Shown here one piece after another: positions 35,735 through 46,495 of a stretch of 64,000 bases of DNA; the stretch's first letter is position 1, and every line of letters begins with the position of its first letter. Source of the DNA: Posidonia oceanica (lineage: Eukaryota > Streptophyta > Magnoliopsida > Alismatales > Posidoniaceae); the NCBI GenBank assembly GCA_037176725.1, contig JAZBRS010000077.1:7874001-7938000 (forward strand). The letters run 5' to 3'. The notes below the pieces were generated by a model, which had not been told where the DNA came from, did not search any database, and saw only the letters and a list, made by a program, of their open reading frames with translations. Both the position numbers and the translations under genes were made by a program.

Positions 35735-36972
35735 AGACAAATTGGTCCTTGTCTGTTCGGTACAAGGATCCAGAGCAAGCAGGACTTCGTCCATCCAAGG
35801 CGAAGTCGCGAGAGCGGCAAACTTATTCTCGTTCGTCCGTTACGAGGAAACAAGTAAGAGGGACTTCGTCCGCCCAGACAAAGTCGCAAGAAAGGGCAAA
35901 CTTGTCCTCATCCGTCTGATACGAGAAAACAAGTCCGCTGGACAAAGTCACAAGAAAGGGCAAACTTGTGCTCGTCCATCTGGCATGAGGAAACAAACAA
36001 GCAGGGCTCCGTCCGCCCAGACAAAGTCGCAAGAAGGGGCAAACTTGTCCTTGTCTGTCCAGTACGAGGAAACAAGCAAGTGGGACTTCGTCTATCTAAA
36101 CAAAGTCACAAGAAGGGGCAAACTTGTCCTCATCCATTCGGTACGAGGAAAGAAGCAAGCGGGAGTTCATCTGCTTGGACAAAGTCGCGAAAAGGAAAGG
36201 CAAACTTGACCTCGTCCATCCGGTACGAGGATCCAGAGAAAGCAAGACTCTGTCCACCTGGAGCGAAGTCATGAAAAGGAAAGGCAAACTGTACCTCGTC
36301 CGCTTGGAGGGAGGATCCAGAGAAAGCAAGTCTTCATCCGCCCAGAGCGAAGTCACGAAAAGGAAAGGCAAACTGGTCATCATCTGCCCAAAGCGAGGAT
36401 CCAGAGAAAGCAAGACTCCATCCGCCCAAAGCGAAGTCATGAAAAGGAAAGGCAAACCGAACCTCTTCTGCCCGGAGCGAGGATCCAGAGAAAGCAAGAC
36501 TTCGTCCGCCCAGAGCAAAGTCATGAAAAGGAAAGGCAAACTAGATCTCATCCGGCCGGAGCGATGATCTAGAGAAAGCAAGACTCCGTCCACTCAGAGC
36601 AAAGTCACGCAAAGGAAAGGCAAACTGGACCTCGTCTGCCCAGAGTGTGGATCCAGAGAAAGCAAAACTTCGTCCGCTTGGAGCGAAGTCAAGAAAAGGA
36701 AAGGAAAACTGGACCTCGTCCACCCGAAGCAAGGATCCAGTGAAAGCAAAACTTAGTTCACCCGAAGCGAAGTTAGAAGAGGCGAGAAAGGACTTCATCC
36801 GCCCAGAGCGAAGTTAGAAACTGGAAAGGCAAATTGGACCTCATCCGCCCAAAGCGAGGATCCAGAGAAAGCAAGTCTTTGTCTGCCTAGAGCGAAGTCA
36901 TGTACAGGAAAGGCAAACTGGACCTCGTACGCGCGGAGTGAGGATCCAAAGAAAGTAAGACTCCGTCCGCTG
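35735..36972 (-). repeat. 84-bp tandem array in element E, about 14 units
   Basis: The word GAAGTC (or AAAGTC) with following GAAAAGGAAAGGCAAACTGG recurs at 36265, 36349, 36433, 36517 and 36601, exactly 84 bases apart; left-hand units are 64-80 bases. At 84 bases (28 codons) the array stays open in several frames on both strands, giving repetitive 28-residue proteins that are taken as artefacts. It occupies the same relative place as the 50-bp array in A. Confidence 0.9.
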
Positions 36973-37445
36973 TGGGGCGAGTTGGTCGGCCTATCCTCCC
37001 TAGTCTAGGGTCGCGTCACTGTTAGTAGAGGGTACAGCCCATGCTTTGGCAAGGTCAAGGCTCCTAACGCACCACCCGCTCGCTGCCTGAGCTTTGGCCA
37101 GGATTTAGATGGAGACCTTCTTTCTGACATGAGTCTTAAACGCATATCCTTGAGCGAGTTCAAGTAGTCGGCCTACTCAGGACATCCATGGTGAGAGTGC
37201 GCATACTAGGACATTCATCCGCATGTGTGACATCCATACCACCGTAACAACCTGCTTTGCATCCATGTTCTGATGCCTTTTGTGGTCTTTGCCTGTTTAC
37301 AGGTAGGTGCAAGGTCCTCTGCCAAGAGCTCAAGCATCCCTCCTCTCTTTCTACGAGCTATCCGTCACCTCCGACAATAGCTCGTCTTAGGTCTCGCGCT
37401 TCTGCTTCCAACCGCAGATCCATTCGCACCCGCTCGCGATCAGCC

Positions 37446-39713
37446 ATGGCCCAACAGACTAGTGAGCCTCTTTCTTCCTCTACATCGGAAAGGATCCCGG
37501 TTTCGGTCCCTCCTTCTCTCACTTTGGCATCTATTGTCTCTTCGCCCCTTCTGGCGCAAGAGACTTCCCAACCCTTTCATCTGGGACAAGGGCAGACCCA
37601 AGCTGGTCTGGAGCTTGACACCGAGTCAACCACGGTGACCACCACTCAAGCTCCAGGGGCGTCGCCCTTTGTTCCTTCCCAGGGCCTTCCCATCCCGGGA
37701 ATCCAGTCATCTACGGCTGCCTCTGCCATAGTGTCTCTCCCTTTTGACTCCTCTGCCTCCGTGCCCCCTTCAGCGGCCAACCCTTTGCATCCCGGCCTGT
37801 CGGTCGAAGAGTCCCCTACCTCGCAGGCACAGTATCTGATGGCTTTGGCCCAGAGGCTGCGAGGCATGGCTTTTGCACTCAACCTGACTGTGGTCTACTC
37901 TTTCCCTCTGACTCTTGAGGTTCTGATGCAGCCCACCATAGCTCTGCAATCTCACCCCACTGCACTTTCGCTCTCGTCATCGCCCCAGCTATTCACAGCT
38001 TCGGCGATACGAGTGCCTTTTCTGCCTCCTACATATGCACAGCACCATCCACTACATGCTTCTCCATCATCTAGTGCCCAGTCCCCTGGATTGGCACGAG
38101 CACAGCACCCACTGAGTCTGTTGCCTGGGACCGTGCCGATGCAATAACTACTGCTCCCTCACTCCACACCTTACACAACACAACATTTATCTTATCCACC
38201 ACCCATGCATCAGGTTCAGATCCCAACATGCATGCCACAACACCTTTCACCCTTGCATGGGTATGCTGGCCCTCACGCCTCGATACCAGGTGGCGTGATG
38301 GTGGATCCAGAGGAGCGCTTTCGCACGACCCATACAGCATACGCTGTCCCTGCCTTAGCTACACAATCATCGCCAGTAGTAGTTTCTGACACCCTCCTTT
38401 CCAGGATGGGTGATCTAAGAAAAGCACTTCGACAAGTGCAAGGCATGGACCGCCAATCCTACCAGTTCCGGGACCTCTGCTACTTCCTAGAGGCCACACT
38501 CCCTTCAAACTTCCGCATCTCGAAATTCGAAAAGTACAACGGTAGAGACTGCCCCATCTCGCACCTGAAGGCATACTGCGGAGACCTTGCTCAGCTTCAC
38601 GCTGATGAAAGGCTCTTGATCCACCTGTTCCAGAAGAGCCTGACCGGCCCCGCGCTCAAGTGGTTCACTTCCCTTGACATGGCCTCGATCCAGACTTGGA
38701 AGGATCTTTCCCAGGCGTTCATCGAGCAGTACTCCTTCAACCTCGACTTGATCCCCAAGCGAGAGGATCTTGTTGCCCTTCGGCAGAGGCCACATGAGCC
38801 ATTCGGGGAGTATGTCGGTCGCTGGCATTCTCTAGCCGCCCAGGTCAGAGATAGACCCTCCGACGAGGAGTCTATCGAGATGATGATCAAAGAGGCACAG
38901 CCAGCGACTGGGGCCCTGCTATGCATCCAACCCGTCACTAGTTATGCATCGCTGATTAGATCTACCACCCACGTGGAAAGCCCATTGCAAAGTGGGAACT
39001 TTCCCGCGCTTTCTGCATTGGCTAGGTAGGCCAACAACTCCAGCAGCAGCAACCACCGCAACACCAACAGTAACAACGACTCCACCACCGGCTACTCCGA
39101 GCAACACGCCGTTGCGTATGTCGAATCTCCCACAGAGCTTGCCAATGCAGCGAGTCAGCCAAACTCTACTCCGTTAGATTACGCACCTAGCTCTCTACAC
39201 ACTACACACACTGCCACTGTCGAGCCAATGCATCACGTCGCACCAGCTCGGCAAGAACTCCAACCAGGGCAAAGACGACCTCGTCGTGCCGAACGTGATT
39301 ACACTCCTCTAGCTGAGCAATTGAGCGTCATATTTCCCCAAGTTGAGTCACTCCTGAGGCTCCCAGCTGTTCATCCATCACCGAATCCACCTCCGCGGTG
39401 GCACGACATGAATCAATTTTGCAGTTTCCATTAAGCCATGGGGCACTCAACGGACAACTGCGTCACCTTACGGGACGACGTTTAGCGTCTGATTGACCAA
39501 ATGATCATCAACGTTGTTGCACAGGAGGCAGCACCTACACCCGCACTGGCACACCCTAGTGTAACCAACCCTTCCTCTTCCGAGCCTGCAGGCTCCGAAG
39601 ATGCTGGAACCTCGGGGGTCTTCTCCCTCACTCCTGTTCACTCTGAGTCCAGCTCTGCCCTGGTGGATCCTTCCGATCCCATCAGTGCCATATCCTCTCT
39701 TTTCCCTCCCTAG
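37446..39713 (+). pseudogene. gag: gag pseudogene of element C
   Basis: Best preserved Gag in the window: one reading frame of 756 codons, broken only by in-frame stops. The start MAQQTSEPLS matches A. Features in order: Pro/Ser/Ala-rich N-terminus, LRQVQGMDRQSYQFRDLCYF, Retrotrans_gag core (KYNGRDCPISHLKAYCGDL, LTGPALKWFTSLD, EQYSFNLDLIPKREDL; 38510-38830), a linker rich in Ser/Asn/Thr, then a knuckle remnant (CSFH, GHSTDNC; about 39418-39460). Internal stops are TAA at 38145, TAG at 39027, TAA at 39432 and TAG at 39483. The terminal TAG (39711) is shared with A. The frame stays partly open to 39914. The product would form the particle, but this copy cannot make it whole. Confidence 0.85.
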
Positions 39714-41490
39714 CACGCTCGAGGGACGCTCATGGAAGTAGCAACAGTAACGCCGACAGACTCAGCCACAGCACAGCCCATACCTGTGTCTCCATCAATT
39801 TCAGCGGCTCCAATGCTCCTAGCATTGCCATCAGCAGGCCCCGTAGCATCGCTGGTCATCACAGTGGACCCACCAGCAGCGCCAACGGCATCAACAGCTC
39901 CAGAGCGGATCTAGCACCTCCATCCTGAGGTTGCTAACAGGTAAGTCCCTCTTGCCTCCTCTTTTGTTTCCTGCATCGTCTTTCGTTTTTTCGGTTTTTT
40001 TTGTTTTCGCATTTTCTCGCCCTAACGAAAACCATAAAAATTATAAAATCCATCAAAAACTACAAAAACATGTATTTTCAGTTCCTACATGCGCATTTCA
40101 TTTCCTACATCCTGGAAAAATACAAAAAAAAACAACAAAAAAAATCATCAAAATGAAAACCACAAAAACAAGCTTTCCCTTTCCACTAGTTTTCGATTTT
40201 ATGTTTTCCTAAAGAAAAATCATAAAAACCACAAAACCCAATGAAAAATCCAAAAACATGTGTAAAATCAAAAAAACACATAAAAATTTGCATAACCTCA
40301 AAACCTGGCTTCAGACTACAAGCAGCGCCAGAAGGATGTCAGGCATCAACTGTTCCAGGCAGTACTCACCCGAGCAGTGCCATCTCATTGCATGTGGCCA
40401 CAGTGTGAGACGAAGAGCAGATCAGAGAATCTCGCTGAGCACGAAACTCCAAGAGCGAGATCAATCCAATCCAAAGAGTCCACCAGACACAAGGAGGACC
40501 GAAGTCGAGCAGAGCATAGCCAAAGGCTACCTATATACACAGCAGAGGCTAAATGTGTACGCCGAACAGCCGAACTCTTAACGCCTCATCAAGGACCGCT
40601 ACCCCAAGAGGGTGAAGCAAATGCATATCCAAAAGAATTGAGATCATGTGAGCAAAAGAAAAAATGGCATGATATGCATACTGGGCATTAAAGAAAAATG
40701 AAGAAAGAAGTCGAAGAAAGAAGGCGCCCATAAGAGGAGTGACTCAGACGAGCATCGAAGCCGCCTCAACTTCCAACTGCAAGCAGCAATTGCCAATTGC
40801 ACGAGAAGCATCATCTGGAGGACCTGGCCCCACCCTTCGAGCGCAGCAGCACACTCCAATCCCTCATGCAAGCAACAACTACCTCCCTGGCAGGTCCGAT
40901 GCAAATCCAGTCACTTGAGAAGGGAAAAGAAATATCAATCTAAGAGCATCAAAAGCAATAGTCAGTCCCCGAGGAATTAAGACAGAGGCTACGAAGCTAC
41001 ATCTGACACTTTTGCTACCCGCATGCAGCCAAAGGCTATACTCTGCAAAGCTGAGGCCTCATCCCGAACCAAGAGTGAGAATGAGAGCTACCAACCACAA
41101 CTTGACATGGCATTGCTCGAGGATCAAGAATCTCCTGAACTAGGATGTGCAGACACATCCTCTCGCCAAACAACTACTTTGAATCAGAAGCCACAAAAAA
41201 ATAATAATTGCAATAATCAATCCTTCCCCTTCTCCCTGTTTTCAAAAACCGGAGTCAAGGATAAGCACTCTTTCAGAGCCCTCGCTCAGAGGCTCTGCGC
41301 TTTTCAAAGTTTGGCCACCCACCACGTTGGGTGGTCTATGTTGACCTGCATGATCTCGATTCACCGTCATGTCGCATGCACGCTCTGAGACCATTGCACA
41401 CCCACCACGATGGGCCCTCGCTTCCTCCTTGCATCTCTCCCCTTATAATCCTCAAATTTTCTTTGCATCCTTGCATTCATCCTTTGCATC
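39714..41490 (+). other. Spacer after gag in element C
   Basis: Noncoding. 39930-40300 is AAAAACCACAAAAA-like A-rich sequence with a matching block in D (reverse of 3080-3260). 40320-41400 matches D (reverse of 1960-3060): for example the pieces near 'ggcaccattgg' and the CTCTGCGCTTTTCAAA stretch at 41290. No conserved protein was recognised. Confidence 0.5.
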
Positions 41491-43110
41491 GGGTTGGCAG
41501 CCCTAACTAGCCGGTTGACATCCGTCAAAATGTCTGCATCAGGATGGTAACCCTAACTATTTGGTCAGTAGGCACGTCAGTCTTGTCTCCATTCTCCGCA
41601 TCTCGATGCCAAGGGCGCTTCGGCTGTCCCCTGGTATCTTCCTCCCAATACCAGGGGCATCTTTTCTGCTGCCCTGTGGTATCACATTCCGATTGCATTT
41701 TGCATCCATGGTAACGCCCTCGATACCAGGGGCATCTTTGCTGCCCTTTTGGTATCAATCCATCCTCCATCGGGTTGACACCCCTAACTGTCACAGGACA
41801 GTCTACTGACCTCTGCCACACCTTCGGGTTCGGTACTCCCATCACACTCCGCCCATCCTCCCAGGCTGATAGCCTTAACTATCCGGTGATGAGTCCATCA
41901 ACTCCTCGGGCTGATAGCCCTAACTATCCGGTGATGAGTCCGTCAACTCCTCGAGCTGATAGCCCTAACTATCTGGTGATGAGTCCGTCAACTCCTCGGG
42001 CTAATAGCCCGAACTATCCGGTGATGAGTCTGTCAACTTATCACTCATCATTACATTCTATCACATAGCATCCCGTGGCGTCGCATTGCATTCTATTGCA
42101 TGTCACTGCATCTCATCACATGCCATCACGTTTTGCATTTATCCCTAGTAGAGTCATCACTAGCATCGCATTTTCACATCACCCGGGCATCACGCGCTTA
42201 GAGATCAAACCCCTAGTTCCGCGTATTGCTCAAGGTAGCACCCATAGCTCTTTGCAGTTTGCCAGCTTAGGATGAAACCCGCGGTAGTGCATGGCCAAGA
42301 TCGTTTTCTTGGTATTGCGTGCCCAGCATCGCATGTCACTACATTGCATTTTTACTGCATTACATCACATTGCATTGCATTGCATCACTTTGCATCACTT
42401 TGCATCGCACCTGCATCGCATTACATTGCATAGCACTGCATCCTCATTGCGTTGTTATACTCCATGTAGTCATCACACTAACTCCCACATTCAGCATTCC
42501 CCGGCATTGCGTGCCTAGGAATCAAACCCCTAGTTCCACGTATTGCTTATGGTGGTGTCCTCAGCACCTGCAGTTCTCTGCAGTCTGCCGGCTTAGGATG
42601 ACGCTGGCGGTAGTGCACGGCTAGGATCGCTTTCTCGGTATTGCATGCTCAACATCGCATGCACCACCCAAGTATCATACACAAAACCCGCAATCGCCAT
42701 CGCTTAGAGCAAGGCTCAACGAATGGCATCATCGCTTAGAGCAGTGCTCAGTGACCCGCGGTATCCCACGTTTGAAGTCGCCTAGAGACTCAACGCACAG
42801 CATCGCATCATCCGCATCAACATCACACATGCATGCATCGCCCGCGTTCCCCCCAGCAAAGTTCAGTGCAATGAGCATTAGCGTAAGCATCGCACCAGCA
42901 TCAACATCTGCATTGCATGATTTTCATTAGCATTGCATCATTAGCAGCATCTGCACTCACGTCTACATTTGCATCACAGCAACGAGTCATGATTTTCGGT
43001 GCATCCACCGAATAAGTGACTCACGCCAGCAACAAACACCACCCTTCCGTCGACTTCAAGCGGGGTGTTGTCAACCCTGAGTAGCGGCCTTGGTTCCCTC
43101 GGCCTCACTC
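41491..43110 (+). repeat. Hairpin modules and 45-bp array of element C
   Basis: Contains three copies of a 'ataccaggggcatctttt' module (41580-41760). A 45-bp array follows (ATCCGGTGATGAG at 41881, 41926, 41971 and 42016), each unit with GGGCTGATAGCCC. Then comes a GCATTGCATCACTTTGCATC-rich stretch (42050-42480) and words of the type CGCTTAGAGCAAGGCTCA (42690-42780). Noncoding. Confidence 0.75.
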
Positions 43111-43123
43111 AGGGAGGGGCATC
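43111..43123 (+). promoter_or_regulatory. Polypurine tract of element C
   Basis: AGGGAGGGGCATC directly precedes TGTAGACACTCC at 43124. Confidence 0.75.
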
Positions 43124-45421
43124 TGTAGACACTCCGATTTGACGCCACTTGCAGGTGGATTTCTCCAGAAGAGGTCGATTCAGTCGCGACGAGGCATCAC
43201 CCCATCACCTCCCCTAAAACCAGCCCAAAACCCCACACAAACATCCCAAACCTAGCTCAACACCTCAAACACAGCCCCAATACATCCAAACACCTTAAAA
43301 CCATTGCCCAAGCCCACTGGTGGCCCAAAACCCAAGGATCAAGCCCAGGAATCATTGCAGTAGACTCTGCATAGGACTCTCACGTATTGCTCTTGCGTAT
43401 TCCTCTCGCGTTTGCTCTGTGCTAATGGTTCCGGCAGCCGAGGTTTAAGTGGTCCATTCACCTTGTGGATCATCGATTCCTCGCTTGCATTGGTTTGCAT
43501 GGATCTAGGTATTCCCTCCATCATTTGGACCATCGCATCCCCAATTGCAAGCCAAATCCCCATCCAGATCCTTAGCCAAATCTCAGCCTTCACTTTTGAA
43601 TCCAGATCTGAACCAACGGCCTTCATGTGCCCTCCGCCCTATAAAACAGTGCTCTTGGCCGACGTCCGAGCCTCCGGTCACCCCCCTGGTTGCTCCAGCC
43701 TTCCAGTCAGCCACCTAGCTCGTCCCCTTGGCCTGAGCACACCTTTCAGCACAGCCTAGAACCTTTTCCGGCCTCTCTTCCTCTTCTCCGGCCACCCAAT
43801 CCACAGCCAACACCCCATTGTCTTCCACCACATCCCCAGCATCCTTGGGCATTCACCTGGCCCTCTCTGCATTGCCCAGCCATTCCCAAGCATCGCCACC
43901 ACCTTACAGCAGCCCCCCTCCATTTTCGGCCACATACAATTACCGTTTCCAGCCACGCAACAGCAACCTCATCAACTGCATTGTCCAGCCACCTCAAGCC
44001 AAGCACCCACGAGCCATCCGACCCTCCAACAGCCTCGCAACCTCAGCCACCTCCACCTCGTCGCCCTACAGCGCCACCGACCTGGAGATGCCCACCGCGA
44101 GTCTCGCCGGAAGGGACAACCAACTCATCAATTCAGGTGAGCACCCATTCATTCAGTATCCTCCCTTGTGCTGTAGATTGATTCAATACCGTGAATTATA
44201 GTTGCTCTAGTTTGTCTCCTCATTTTGCATCTTCTTCCCTCTATCCGGCGACGTGCCCACCGCCCGTACAAGGCCGACGGTCGATGAGCGTGAGGCTAGG
44301 CTGTCCTGGCGGACCAAGCCTCGATTTTGCTTACTTTTCCTAGTCTCATCCTCCCTCTTGCTCTCTGGAGCATTTCAAGTGTGCGTCCCAAGCTTGCTAC
44401 CTCTCCCATGGTCGGCTGAACCTGAGACCACTGGTGCAACACCATGAGGATGGGAGAGGATGACTGCCTACCATTTTATCACCGCATTTGCATCTTCGCC
44501 ATCCTCTGGACCCCCTCTAGCCTCCACAATGAATCACGGCCGAGCTCCGTGAGTTTCCGATCACTCCAATGGCCGGTGAACCCACTAGTTTCCGACAACG
44601 TGATGTGGAGGTGGGTGGATCGATCTACCCCACCTCCTTGCATTCCATTTGTTGGGTTTTGATCGTTGGTATTCCCCCAAGCTTTCCTGATCAGTTTTTG
44701 CCTGATTTGCGGCCTTGCATCACTTGATTTCACGATGAATGTCCACTGTCTGTAACATACCTGTCTCTCATGGGAGCCTCGCGTATTGGTCTCACAGTGT
44801 GGTCTCACGTTTTTCACAATATTCTGGACAGTGGATGGAGCTTCAGTTTGATCTTTGTTTTGCATGCATCTTGATTTTCCCTTGCTTCTGATGTTTTCCC
44901 AGGGCATGTTTATCATTCATCATCATGCATCATCCATCATTCATCCTTAGCCTACATCTAATTGCATGTATTCATTGGCATAACATTGCGTTTAGCATCC
45001 TTAAGCATGGCATAGCACATTTGCCTCTTGGCATATATTCCGGCGACATCGCCTAAATTCCACACATGTGAGCAAGACAAGCCTAGAAAGACCGCTTCTC
45101 GAGTGCATGGGGGTACCTAACACCTTCCCCATGCGTAACAGAAGTCCTTACCCTTTCTCTTGGCCCACAATGACTACTGTGTCTACATCCATTGCATGAG
45201 TCGTACATTTTGCATCATATCGCATTCATATCGTTGTTTTTCTTGATTTTCCTTGTCTTCCAATAATAGACTAGGTGGCGACTCCATTTTGTCTTATTCT
45301 TTGTTTTCCTTCGCCATTTTTCGGTGTTTTCAAGTCAAGCGTCCGACCTCAGATTCACCATTCATCCGTGACCTCTCTTTTGACCCGTGTCAGTCGTCCC
45401 GGCATCGTCGGTTCGTGATTG
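43124..45421 (+). repeat. 3' LTR of element C
   Basis: Begins TGTAGACACTCCGATTTGAC. It has the usual order: CCCAAAACC-type start, CCN-rich middle (43690-44180, open in several frames but not coding), and the conserved U5 block (45085-45205). The right end is uncertain; no clear CTACA end is seen before minus-strand integrase sequence begins near 45421, so it may be truncated. Confidence 0.65.
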
Positions 45422-45950
45422 GTCATAAGGACAAAGTCTCTGCCATCTTCTTCAAGATCTTTACAAGGTTCTTATTGGCTGACTCAACTGCGCCATTCAT
45501 CTGTGACCGATAAGGTGAGGATCTATGGTGCTTGATCTTGTAGCTCTATAGGTAGTCATCGATCCTCTTGGCTATGAAGTTCGTGCCATTGTCGGAGATG
45601 ATTGCATGTGGGACCTCGTATCGGGCTATGATATTGTTCCTGACGAACTTCTCCATTGCTACGGCTGTGACTATCTTGTAAGAGGCCGCTTCCACCCATT
45701 TGGTGAAGTAGTCAATGGCCACAAGGATATAGTGATGTCCATTGGAGGTTGCAGAATGTATTGCCCTGATGACGTCAATCCCCCAGGTTGAGAAAGGCCA
45801 TGGTGATGACATACTTTGCAGCTGCCGTGGGGGAGCATGGATAAAGTTCACATGGATTTGGCAATTATGGCATCTGCACACAAACTAGCAACAATCTTCC
45901 TCCATGGTTGACCAAAAGTAGCCTTGTAGCATGATCTTCTCGTCTTCATT
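45421..45950 (-). pseudogene. Ty3/gypsy (Tat-like) integrase fragment
   Basis: Minus-strand fragment of a retroviral-type integrase, the enzyme that inserts retrotransposon DNA. In order: zinc-finger end LQGYFWSTMEEDCC with CRCHNC, then the catalytic core with PWPFSTWGIDVI (first Asp), YFTKWVEAASY, ISDNGTNF (second Asp), and HHRSSPYRSQMNGAVESANK with the catalytic Glu in GAVE. In-frame stops occur after EEDCC and at the YL/YKIKHH junction. Only about 175 residues of a roughly 400-residue domain remain, with no flanking reverse transcriptase. It is unlike the gag-only elements, and it is the only trace of Ty3/gypsy pol in the window. Confidence 0.8.
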
Positions 45951-46495
45951 GTCTATACTGAACCAGGAATTTGTGCTAGTATATCGTGCTAGATTTATAC
46001 ATCTAATCTATACGCCAGTGGATCGCGCCCCAGGCTCTGCAGATTCAGACCACGAGCATCATTGGTCAGATGACAGATCAAATCAATTCGAAATGAACAA
46101 TCATGCATCAGGGAAGCAAGAAGGAATGCCAAGGTGCAAATCAAAGCATCTAAACCGAATCAAGGATGCATGCCTCTCCTCCTCCACCTCCATTGCATGT
46201 CGTTGGGTTGCGTTGACTCTCATGGCCATGGAAATGGATCATGAGCTCTGGGGTCCTATTTCGACGTCAACGAAGGGTGGAGGAAGCAAGAGGAGAAGAG
46301 AAAATGCAATGCTGATGCAATATAAACGAAATGTGCTGAGCTCCGTGACCTCCCCGTTCCTTCACACTGTGACGCCAACTCTCAAGCCACTTCGAGGACG
46401 GCCGACCGAAACCGAGAAGTCCTGTGGTCGAGGTGTCTCTGGAGCATCGTGAGGGTGTCGAGAGAGGCAGAGGAGAAATCCTCTCAAGCCACTTC
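45951..46495. other. Unassigned stretch between gypsy and copia fragments
   Basis: No gene recognised. An open frame at 45931-46452 (plus) has no recognisable domain. CTCAAGCCACTTC occurs twice (46380 and 46474), the second at the start of the copia fragment. Confidence 0.4.

Larger units (their letters stand above)
34099..36972 (-). mobile_element. Element E: 3' end of a related retrotransposon
   Basis: Minus-strand fragment. It has a 3' LTR start TGTAGACACCCCGATTTTGC at 35002 (LTR portion 34099-35002, cut on the left by element D), polypurine tract 35003-35018 (CTCAGGGAGGGGCATC), hairpin modules 35200-35730 and an 84-bp tandem array to 36972, where it meets element C in opposite orientation. 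No gag or pol part of E is present in the window. Confidence 0.7.
36973..45421 (+). mobile_element. Element C: 5'-truncated gag-only Ogre/Tat-like retrotransposon
   Basis: Starts abruptly within the leader (matching A from about 14690), so the 5' LTR and primer site are missing. Then come gag (37446-39713), a spacer, hairpin modules, a 45-bp array, polypurine tract 43111-43123 and a 3' LTR from 43124. No pol. It joins element E head to head at 36972/36973. Confidence 0.75.

Noticed and set aside
36096..36593. 165- and 147-codon frames with 28-residue repeats
   Set aside because: Produced by the 84-bp tandem array, open in several frames on both strands.
42319..42624. His/Ile-rich frames at 42291-42624
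   Set aside because: Come from the GCATTGCATCACTTTGCATC low-complexity stretch of element C.
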